From: Ophiobolus disseminans
Lineage: Eukaryota; Ascomycota; Dothideomycetes; Pleosporales; Phaeosphaeriaceae
Assembly (NCBI GenBank): GCA_010093685.1
Contig: MU006220.1
Span: 899,502 to 963,501, forward strand
Length of the DNA stretch: 64,000 nt
Direction of reading: 5' to 3'
Shown here: positions 22,620-32,225 of the stretch, in pieces
Layout of the letters: each line of letters begins with the position of its first letter
Numbering within the stretch: position 1 is the first letter of the stretch
Made by a program: the position numbers and the translations under genes
The notes under the pieces: generated by a model
What the model saw: only the letters and a program-made list of their open reading frames with translations
The model's database searches: none
Told to the model about the DNA's origin: nothing

Positions 22620-25600
22620 ATGCTATTGATTCCCAGAAAAATTCTTCACATTTTGTTCATTCTTTCACCTTCCGCGGTAGTATGAATTGAGATCCTCAGC
22701 TAACAGTTGTTTCCAGACCAGATCTCCGCCCAACGACGAACGCTCCGAGCAAGATATGACGCACGCTTGGCAGCTTTGTACACCTGGACTATATTGGTGC
22801 CATCCTTACAAAATCAATGAACTCTTGGTCTGCGATGCGGAGCGCAATTGGATTGTCTCGGCAGACTGTGGTAGTATCGATGGGGCCAGCTAGTAAGTTC
22901 TCAAACCCACTTTCAAAGTTGGGGTTGTCTACTTTCGCAAATTTGAGCTGAATCTCATATGCTGATGTTCGCACAGCTGTAGAGGTCCCGATCGTCCAGG
23001 AACTGACCACCATTGCGATTGTCGAAACAACGCACACGACTCTCATTTGGAAGCTGATATCAACACCGCACACGACTCTCTCCCGAACGCTGAGATCTCC
23101 CCGAGACAAGTGGAGCCTGACTGGTCCGACTGTGTGCCAGGTGAAATTTGGTGCAATCTTTACGATACCGCGTATCTCCTTACGTGCAACGCGGAAAAGA
23201 GATGGAAAGTCTCGGCCTTCTGCGGTCGTGTGAAAGGAAATGGCTGGTAAGTCGTCGAAATCCTCTACAGCAGTGATTTGTTCGAGGAGGAAAATTCTTG
23301 GCTAACAATTTTATAGTTGCAGAGGCCCTAGCAATCCTGGATCTGAACACCATTGTGATTGTCGCAGTACTGAACGCGACTTGTTCGGATCAGCTGAAGA
23401 CGGCGCAAATACACCTACGACTCTGATCAAAGCTGCTTCGAGTGCGTCACCAGCTCTTGCCCCAGACAGCAAGGTCAAGAAAGCCGCAAATCCAATCACA
23501 CTGGCCAAAGGGTCTGCTGAAAACCCGTCTGCACAAGTGGCTTGCAGCACACCAGCAGAGTATAGCTGTTTTGGCCAATGGTTGATCCTTTGCTCTCCAG
23601 ATCACGTGTGGATATACTCCTCGGATTGCGGTACCACAAGCACAGGCAATGGCTGGTAAGTACACTTCACTTTACTCACGGCTCGTGCTGACACTTCTTG
23701 AAGCTGCAGAAATACAATGGCGGGTGGGCAACCAAGTGCGGTATGCGACTGTCGCGGTCTTCCCGGTGGTCCACCAAGTCTTGCACTGGATGTGAACGTC
23801 GTCAAGAAAGCCGCAAATCCAGTCGCACCAGCCAAAGGGTCTGATGAAGACTCGCCTGGAGCGATATCCTGCAGCACACCAGGAGACTACAACTGTCAGA
23901 CCGGTTTCCAATGGCTGATCATTTGCTCTCCAGATCACGTGTGGGTGTGGTCGGCGGATTGTGGTACCGTGAGTACAGGCGTTGGCTGGTAAGTACACTT
24001 TGACATTACACTCACAACTCGCACTGACACTTCTTGAAGCTGCAAAGCTACACATGTGGATGGGCAATTAAGTGCGGTATGCGACTGTCGCGGTCTTCCA
24101 GGTGGTCCACCAACTCTTGAACCGGCTGTGAATGCTGAAGCGCCCGCCGTCAAGACTATCGTTACTCCGGCTATTGCTACTCCAGACAAGCGCTCAACCA
24201 AAGATTTGGCGCTCCGTACAGGTCATCACTGTGACTGGCCTGGAGCATACTGGTGTGCCGAAGGAAACGAGTGGGTCTACGTCTGCTCTCCAGAGCATGA
24301 ATGGAAATATTCCGCCTATTGTGGAAAGACAAGCCAGGGAGTCGGCTGGTAAGTCGGGCTTGTAAATCCACGTGACGGGAGAAGAAATAATGCTGACGAT
24401 TTCACTAGTTGCAGAATATCGACATCTCCGGATGGACAACAGTCAGCTACTTGCGATTGCCGCGGCCTTCCCGGTGGACCACCACTTCTAGCACGGGATG
24501 CTGCATCGACCCCAGAAAAAAGGGCGGATACTGCACCAGTCCTCGCTGCAGGTGCCAGTTGCCTTCGTCCTGGAAATGTTGAGTGCACTGGCGGAGGCAT
24601 GGCAATCCTCACCTGTTCCCCACAGTACGAGTGGTATATATCTGTGCTTTGCGGAGGCCAAGGCTGGTGAGTGAACTTTAAGTTCTATAGCTTTTGGCAA
24701 ATTGACAAGTCGCGTAGTTGTAGGACAGATGGTACTAATGCTTATTGCGCCTGCCGCGGCCGGTCTGATACCCCACGTGCTCTCGAGGGAGGCGCTGCTC
24801 CAGAGAAGCGCTCCACCGACGAGTCAGAAATCACTGCAGCGGAATGCACACCAGGTCAATACTCGTGTGACCAGGCCAGCTTCAACTGGATTATTGTATG
24901 CACGCCAACCGGAAAATGGCTGAAGATGTCATACTGCGGTCAAACAAGCCTAGGCTACGGCTGCTGCAGGGGCTCCTCCATCTCAGGCGGAGCTCCCAGT
25001 TGCGATTGCAGAAACCTTCCTGGTGGTCCGACAGCGGCAAAGCGCTCAATCGGAGACGAAGCTTCTCCTGAGGTTGGCTCTAGCCTGTGAGTTGTAGACT
25101 AGCCTATGCGCCTACACCTCCTAGCCATATGTAGTGGTTATACAATACATACCTTTACCATATACATTCAAACATCTTACCCATCCTCATCCCCACCCCC
25201 ATCCCTATGCCATGAAGTCAAAAAGCTAACACCCATCTAGTCAAGACCCCATCGAAGCCCCCTGCACACCCGGCACATACCGCTGCTCCCGCCGCGACCA
25301 AGACAAGATCCAAGTCTGCGCCCAAACCAAGAAATGGGTCCTCTCCGCCGTCTGCTGCGGCGTGCACACATGCGAATTCTCCCCGACATACCCCGTTCCG
25401 AAATGTCGCTGCGGCAACGCGGCGCGAGGCCTTGAATCCGGCTGGAACCGTGAACTTGACGGACCCCAGGATCCTGACGAGCCGGGCTTTTGTACGCCGG
25501 GTCGGTATACGTGCGGCGATCGCGAGACGAGGGTGTATGTGTGTGATTGGAATGGGAATTGGCAAAGGAGTGCGATTTGTAAAGTGGGCATGTGCAGGAG

Positions 25601-25631
25601 GGGAGATAAGCATGATGCTTATTGCATGTAA
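22620..25631 (+). CDS. Secreted cysteine-rich polyprotein-like modular protein B, about 817 aa
   Basis: Proposed exons: 22620-22676, 22717-22892, 22977-23246, 23317-23655, 23704-23988, 24040-24348, 24409-24666, 24718-25086, 25241-25631. Exon 1 encodes a signal-like peptide (MLLIPRKILHILFILSPSA) but needs a 40-nt intron; otherwise an ATG at 22756 gives no signal. Nine type II modules follow: C-x2/3-G-x-Y/W-x-C, a V/I-x-C, W about five residues on, SAxCG, then CC-R and CDC, usually followed by RGLPGGPP. The six introns between exons 2 and 8 are phase 2, and five split the first Cys codon of the CC pair as TG^Y. Linkers after modules 4-7 hold PDKR, PEKR, PEKR and AAKR. Resemblance to small chitin-binding folds is only in spacing. 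Confidence 0.7.
23656..24060 (+). repeat. Recently duplicated module boundaries including introns
   Basis: The introns at 23656-23703 and 23989-24039 share the same start (GTAAGTACACTT) and end (CTGACACTTCTTGAAG). The exon starts after them share AAGTGCGGTATGCGACTG and the following linker codons. Copying therefore included the intron, which points to a tandem duplication much younger than the rest of the array. Confidence 0.8.
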
Positions 25632-26584
25632 GGGTCTTGGTGGTTCGGACTCTGGGAGAGTGAAAGTCTGGGGTGGGTGAAATTCGAGCATTGAGAGTCA
25701 TGGGTCATACGAGGAAGAGACGGGGTGAATTGGTCTTGGACTCTGGGAGCTATGGGGACATTTCTTCTTTCATACAACACCTAAAAAGAATCTTATACTT
25801 CTCTTTATACTCCCCTGAACGATGCTATTGTGCATAAGGTTTTTAAGTGATGGCGAAAACAAGCCCTGTGAGACGTTGACAAAAGGTATTGTTTGACCGT
25901 CATAGATTTCGTAGGCATTGTACATCGCAACAACCCGGCTATGCGGAGCCGTATACCCGTTTCTCAATCTGAATAGTGTATTAGGCTCAGCACTTATAGA
26001 CATCTTAGCGTCTAGTTGGTAAGTCGAAGAGACGTCGTTTGGTCATGCTCCGCCTCCTCCAACTAGATGTAGCGGAAGCCGCGCTTGTTTTCGCCCTTTG
26101 CGACAACGACTAAACGCATTTGCTATACACCTTGGACGCTTCTGGGCTCGCTTACACTTGCCTGATGGACACTAATGGACTTTGCACTTGGGGGACTACG
26201 TCTAGCCACAACTGCAACCTCCTCAGCCGCATTTCTTGGACGTGCGGGATGGGCTGGGGTTCACGGGGCCAGATGGTACTTGGGAAGCGTAAGGAGTTGT
26301 CTAGGAGATGTAGAGGCGGGCTGTTGGGGTGACCGGCTCGGGAGCTCCGCTAGACCGTGGTTTTTGCTAAGTAGGAACCGCGGGTGAGTCTGGCTTGGTT
26401 TTGCTTGCTGGCAGCGTGAGAAGTCTGAGTACTTGTAGTCTAGTCATGATAAATGTAAGCCTAATGTTAAGGATCAGTAGGAGGTTGACTGATCTCGGAA
26501 AAGCATAAACCTCCCTGGGTCGCCAGTCTTTTCCATACATTCCCAGGCTGCTTTACCACCGCCCATACTTTGACTTTGAAAAAA
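25632..26584. other. Intergenic, no gene supported
   Basis: A 77-codon minus-strand frame (25770-26003) starts with ATG but has no recognisable motif or splice context. The remainder shows nothing. Confidence 0.5.
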
Positions 26585-27632
26585 ATGCCCAACCAGTACT
26601 ATACTACCGACTACCACGGAGGAGATGTATGGAAGATAGGTTTCGCACTTGAAGGCAACGAAGGCTACGTCTTCACGACGCAACAACCCGGCACAGTGCC
26701 CGTGTACGGCTTCTACGGCCCAAATAACGACGACCACCTCTACAGCCAGGACCCGGGGGGCAACGGAGCCACCCTGGAGTTCTTGGGCGGCTACAAATAC
26801 CAAGGCGTGATGTGGTACATGTACCCAACCCCGCGCGACGGCACCGCCGCGCTGCAGAGATGGAGGACATCCTACGACAATTTTTACAGCACAGCGCCAG
26901 ACACGGGGACCATGTTTTTCTGCGACTACAAGTATGTAGGCGTGCTGGGCTATGTTTGTACGACGCAGCAGCCTAATACTGTCCCGCTGCGCCGCTGGTA
27001 CAAACACCACAAGTACCAACTCGTCAACGGCACGACGCTCAAGACATGGTGCTACGATCGGAAGTCTGGGACGATGCGCGAGTCGCTACTGAACCTCGAC
27101 CACTGCCTCGTTATCACGGGCGCGATGTACTTCTCAGCGAACCTCCGCGCCATCGAGGCGCCGGACGATCTTCTCGACCCGAATGACGGGAACACGCAAA
27201 CGACGAAGCTCTCAGACCAGTATGCCGAGCGCGATACATCGCTGCTGTACCAGGAAGGCGGAAATATTGATTGCCGCACCGTGCGCAACGGAAGGGTATT
27301 CGATTCGACGTGTAACATCGAACAGTACCTGCGGCGGGCGGACGACGCCGTCATTGAGTTTGTGCATCCGTAAGTGATGTGCCCTTGCTCCTTTGCTCTT
27401 TTTTGTTGCTGACTCGGGGAGAAATCGCGATACGACGTACGACTGGATGGTTGAGTTTGTGCGGCATATGACTGAGCGGGAGAAGGAGCCGGGGGAGGAA
27501 CTGGTGGCTATGTTGCATGGGTTTATGAAGGACTGGCTGATTAAGAATGGGAATAGTTTGACGCCTGCGGTTAGGGAGTTTATGGAGGGGACGTATTTTG
27601 ACGGGGAGCATCTTATTCGACGGGGGACGTGA
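26585..27632 (+). CDS. DUF5648-like repeat protein, 331 aa, no signal peptide
   Basis: Exons 26585-27369 and 27422-27632 flank a 52-nt phase-2 intron (GTAAGT...GGGGAG). Residues 1-150 contain two to three copies of an aromatic repeat: GYVFTTQQPGTVPVYGFYG, then DDHLYS, and later GYVCTTQQPNTVPLRRWY. The G-Y-V/x-TTQQP-TVPL-R/Y-x-Y pattern is that of the DUF5648 (beta-propeller, lectin-like) repeat often attached to secreted hydrolases. Here it stands alone, starts MPNQYYTTDYHGG with no signal peptide, and is followed by a helical C-terminal domain of about 170 residues (VEFVRHMTEREKEPGEELVA). Function unknown; a carbohydrate-binding or intracellular lectin-like role is a guess. Confidence 0.75.
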
Positions 27633-27979
27633 CGAGGGTGTTAGGTTGTTGGCGTCCCAGATTGTGGCCGCCCTGTCCGTCGTCGTTGCATTGCGGTCGT
27701 GGGCTGCTATTGCTCCGAGTCGATTTGGTTGCCTGGTGAATGCTCTCGATCTGCACTGAACATATTGGTGGTATAGAACGACGCAAGCTCGAGCTCAGAT
27801 AGCTTGATGTTGGCTCCCAATTGTGCCGAATGGTCTCGGTGGACTTCGCTCATGTCGAAGACTAGTATAGGTCGTGCGTCTGCCGAGCACGTGAAGATGC
27901 GACTGGCGCCTTCCCGCTTCTGGACTTCCCCGCGCGTCAACACTGCGCGCAACGCGATCAACATCTCCAACACGACGTC
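27633..27979. other. Intergenic upstream of the CENP-Q-like gene
   Basis: No gene is called. An 88-codon minus-strand frame (27707-27973) begins 7 nt from the next start codon, leaving no room for a promoter. One ACGCG (27952-27956), the MBF-type cell-cycle core, lies 24 bp before the ATG, but it is too short to be convincing. Confidence 0.4.
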
Positions 27980-29061
27980 ATGGTAAGTCTCGACAGCCCT
28001 TGATAATCAAAACATACTGAAAAATATAGGCGCCTAAGCGTGCAGGCGCAGATGGCGAAAAGAAGCGACGCGGTCGGCCGCCAGGAAGTCGCAAATCCGA
28101 TGCCACGACAAAGCCGGCGCGTAAGCCTGCTCCCGCCAAAAAGAAGACGAGACAAGCTGAGGATGAGGATGAGGATGAGTTGTCCGGCTTCGTGGCCGAA
28201 GATGCACCCGCGACAAAGCGACGAAAGCGTAAGACGCATACCGAGCCGGACGAGCTGGCAAACGAGGAACCACGGCCGCGCAAGAAATTCGTGCAATTGG
28301 AGGCAAGAACCAAGCGCATCCCGCAGGAACAAATAGACACATGGCCGCAGGTGACGCCCCAGGTGCTGGAGCAGATCGTCGCTGTGATACGGGACGCAAA
28401 GAAGGACATCGCGAATACGCAGCGTGACGAGCGCAGGGTCATTGCAGCTCACAACACGCTGAATCCGCTCGTCCGCAAGCTTTCCCGTCAGCTGGCAGCG
28501 TCCAGAATACCCCCCCAGGCTAAAGATACCCACTTCAATATCGACAAGCTCACGGAGCGCAACGCGCAGGTCTCGCGCGACGTTACCACTGCCCGGCACT
28601 CGAAACAGCTGCTTGGTGAACAGGTCAAGGTGGCTGAGCGCCTCCTGCATACAGACGAGGCACGCCTCGAGGGGCTGAAAAGGGACGCCAAAAGCTGGAG
28701 GAAAGAATGGACGCACCGGGAGAAGCACGGACGTGTAGGTTCGCCGCATTATCCTGACCAAGTAGTGGCTGACATGCCGTAGACTCACCCTTTACTAAAG
28801 GGATCCGACGATGCCACCATGTACGGCGATCGCCCCGACGATATCGGTCTGAGGCGATCAGCACCAGTGGACGCGACACTGCTCGACACGCCCGATGCCG
28901 AGCTAGCGCCCATACTCGAACAGCTCCATCGCAGTTTGGAGAATATGCAGGGAAATCATGCACACGTCGAGGGCATCGACGAGGCGATGAGAGACGCGCA
29001 GGCAGCAGTGGACGACGTGCTGTTCAGGCACGCCAGCGCACAGCAGTACGCTATACTCTGA
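27980..29061 (+). CDS. CENP-Q/Okp1-like kinetochore protein
   Basis: Three exons: the ATG alone (27980-27982), 28030-28734 and 28783-29061, with introns of 47 and 48 nt, giving 328 aa. The N terminus is highly basic with an AT-hook-like GRPPGSRKS and Lys-rich tracts. Then come an acidic run (EDEDEDELSGFV) and a long helical region (residues 90-230: VTPQVLEQIVAVIRDAKKDI, FNIDKLTERNAQVSRDVTTA). A helical C terminus follows (ELAPILEQLHRSLENM). This architecture matches the fungal CENP-Q family of the constitutive centromere network (COMA complex), which links inner and outer kinetochore. Assignment rests on overall layout and characteristic segments, not on a catalytic motif. Confidence 0.7.
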
Positions 29062-29862
29062 GTTATTGACATGCAGGGCGACACGGCAGTTAGGGAGGGC
29101 GTTTGGAATCGGCGTACAGATAGGCGACCAGTAAACATGGGACTGTATTTGGAAGTCACGGCGTAGACAGGAGGGTGGACTTGATGCGTCGATCCAATAC
29201 TCTGGCGCAGCGCTGTGTGTGCAACGCGCTCGTGGCAGTGGGGTGGGACATTGGTGATATTGGTGTTTTGACTCGTACGGCAGGGCCGAAGTGCCATGGA
29301 CAGCCGATCTTGCTTGCTGTCATCGTCCGGTACTCGATTTAGTAGTGATAATCCCGACACAATGGTCATCGGAAGCTGTGCATGCAGGAGAGTCTCTCGT
29401 ACATGCAGTGTAGCCATGCTGGAAAGTGATTGGCTGCACACGTCTTCTTGGCGCAGCGGCGGCCACGTTCCCACATGTCATCATCGCCGCGCTGCACAGG
29501 TGGTTTTCGGCTTGCAAATGGCCATACAGTTCGTCGTATACCGCCATCGCAGAAAATGTGGAGAAAAGAAAAGGCTTGCGCAAGGGGCAGGCCGCTGTCA
29601 GATGCGCGCTGGGCCGCACTTCCCCACCTCGGCGCTCCGGTTTCTTCCCGAGCGTCGGCTAAGCACGCGACCTCGAACATTCACTCATGCGCGTGCTTCT
29701 GAAACATCATCTCTACCACACTTTTACCGACTGCTACAGGCCCGGGTGTGCCACGAAAGAAAGTTGAACCACACTATCACTTCACGGTGCCACCAAGCGT
29801 CGTAGAACGTATCGATCTGCGGCTCTCCAAGAAAAGCAGCCATTGCGGACCTATCATACTTG
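29062..29862. other. Intergenic, no gene seen
   Basis: Several overlapping short frames in different registers, none with a motif. The right end should hold the promoter of the zinc-cluster regulator. Confidence 0.5.
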
Positions 29863-31809
29863 ATGACGGAACCTACACACAAGTCCAATGTATCCACTTC
29901 ACGCGATCTAGCCGTGGCCCAAGATGCGAATCAGACCAAAGATGTTGCCATGACCAACGAGCCCAAAAGCACATCGCCAACAAGTGAGAAGCGCTCCGTG
30001 GCGCCCGATTCTGATGCGCCAACGAAAAGTGCAAAGAAGCGTAGGAAGGTTAATCATGGTATGGGACTCATGCTGTGCTCCAAAAGCTCAATTGACAGCC
30101 TGCTGACTTGATACTTTTTGTTCTAGCGTGCATATACTGCAGACGTTCGGTGAGCCACAGACGCCTCCCCCCAGTATCCAATACATCATAATATGCTGCG
30201 CTCCATGCATGCATGCTACAGGACTTGCTAACCACCTATTATATAGCATATGACCTGTGATTTGGTAGGTCCGCCCACTTTCATAGTTCGTTCATAAGCT
30301 GATCAACGCATCCATCGTGCAGGAGCGGCCATGTACACGTTGTGTCAAGCGGAACATCGGGCACTTGTGCCACGACGAGCCTCGTGAGGCAGTAAAGAAA
30401 TCCAAATCAGAGCCAGAGAACATCCCTGGAGAAACTGAGACGCCCAAAAGCGGATCGAATACGTCCGAGACTGCCTTAGATGCCGCTTCTCAACAGCCGA
30501 ACGCCTCGGATGTAGGGCTCAGCCTGGCGCCACCTCCCGTTCCAAGTCGAGGTGCCAGCACTGCAGCAGTAGCGGAGTCAGACCCCGTATCCGCGCCACA
30601 GCCTCCATCAATGACTTCGGCTAGCCAGCCATGTAAGTTACACTCTTTCAGCTCGTGCTCACACTTGTCACTAAACGATACGAAGTCTCGAATTACAATG
30701 ATCTATTTTCTTCCTCCCAAAACAACTTTCAGGACATGCACCAGTTCCACCCATCCTATATGTTCAACACATCCGAAGTCAGCAATGAGTATAATCTGCT
30801 CAACGACTTCCTCAACAACAGCCTCATGGACGACGGGTCATTCTACGGAGGTGGAGACTTCCACACTCTGTTCTCTGATGCCTCTTTGATGAACCCAATG
30901 GGCACTCTTACCAACAATGTAACCTTCAACCCGAATGCATCAAGAAATGCGCAGTTGCTGCCACCTCCTGCCCAGACCACCACCAGCAACTCGATCCGAC
31001 GACCTTCAACTGGGTTCCCTATCGACAAAGCGCGAGAGAGGTATCTCATGACTGCTGCCGATCCCGCTGGGTCAGACAGTCCTGAAGAGCGGATGAACAA
31101 GCTGCTCAAAGCCAAGATGGATGCAGGCCTTCTAAAACCGTTCAATTATGTTAAGGGCTATGCACGGTTGAATCAGTACATGGAGCAGAACCTTCAGCAG
31201 ATTTCTCGAGTACGGGTCCTGCGGCAGCTCGATAGGTTCCGTCCCAAGTTCCGCGAGCGCATGGAGAAGTTGACCGACGTTGACCTGGTTCGGATCGAGA
31301 TGTGGTTCGACAAGAGCCTGATGGAATACGATCGCGTCTTCGCAAGCATGGGCATACCTGCATGCTGTTGGCGGCGAACCGGCGAGATATACAGAGGGAA
31401 TAAGGAGATGGCGCGTCTGATCCACGTACCGATGTCGAAGTTGAGAGACGTACGTGGCTAGCCTAATCATATGGGGACAACACTAACACGAAGCAGGGTA
31501 ACATCGCATTACACGAAATCATCGCGGAGCCGTCTTTAGTGTCGTATTGGGAGAAATTTGGTGCTATTGCGTTCGATCATACGCAGAAAGCGATCCTCAC
31601 GAGCTGCTCACTCAAGAATCCAGACCCGAACTCAAAGGATCCCGAGATTCGGTGTTGCTTCTCGTTTACGGTCAAGCGCGATATGTGGAATATGTGAGTA
31701 ACAGCCTTCCGGGAGTGTTCCTTCGCTAATCGTGTGCAGCCCGGCTTTGATCGTTGGAAACTTCTTACCCATCATCGAAGCCACTTCTGAGCCGTCGTCC
31801 TCTGCTTAG
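29863..31809 (+). CDS. ERT1: Zn2Cys6 transcription activator of gluconeogenesis, Ert1/AcuK type
   Basis: Seven exons: 29863-30058, 30127-30149, 30247-30264, 30323-30632, 30686-31449, 31497-31693, 31740-31809, giving 525 aa. The binuclear zinc cluster is assembled from exons 1-4: KKRRKVNHACIYCRRSHMTC, then DLERPCTRCVKRNIGHLC, the exact spacing of Ert1/AcuK/Rds2 proteins. These activate gluconeogenic and non-fermentable-carbon genes such as PEP carboxykinase. Exon 3 is an 18-nt microexon coding six residues of the finger (HMTCDL). The C-terminal half (RVRVLRQLDRFRPKFRERME, then the PAS-like segment FDKSLMEYDRVFASMGIPAC) is typical. Separating the Ert1 and AcuK names from the AcuM paralogue needs an alignment. 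Confidence 0.85.
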
Positions 31810-32225
31810 CAGCTATATTCATGTTCTGGGTACATATATTTAAGATGCGGCTGTACGATAGAGTTATGCGCACTCGATGTACGGAGGCGTGGCGTTCAAG
31901 GCGTGTGTCCATGGTGGTTGGATGTGTGTAAACCGCAAGGTATCATTGTAGCGCCGACATGTCTCGTGATTTGTGGTTAATTTTGCACGCATGTATCTTT
32001 CAGCTTTTCATCATCAGCTACAATTTTGTCAAAATTTCTACGTCTTACCAAATCAACTGCAGTCGCCTTCAGTATGTACAAATATCGCATGTCGTTGTGT
32101 GAACCTCGTGTCGCGCCTTCCTTCGTCTCAACTTGCACCGCGCTACCGTCAGAAGCAGCAGCTACGACTCCACTCTCAACACCATGGCACTCCACACACA
32201 TCAATCTTCCATAAATTAATGCATT
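31810..32225. other. Intergenic, nothing seen
   Basis: Spacer between two plus-strand genes. Frames at 31973-32290 lack motifs. Confidence 0.5.

Noticed and set aside
22500..22756. Genes A and B as one spliced gene
   Set aside because: No donor before the TAG joins the gene B frame in phase; ancestral continuity is proposed instead, with two present-day genes.
25770..26003. 77-codon minus-strand frame after gene B
   Set aside because: Begins with ATG but shows no signal, domain or conserved pattern; cannot be told from chance.
27707..27973. 88-codon minus-strand frame next to the CENP-Q-like start
   Set aside because: Starts 7 nt from the opposite start codon, no motif, no splice context.
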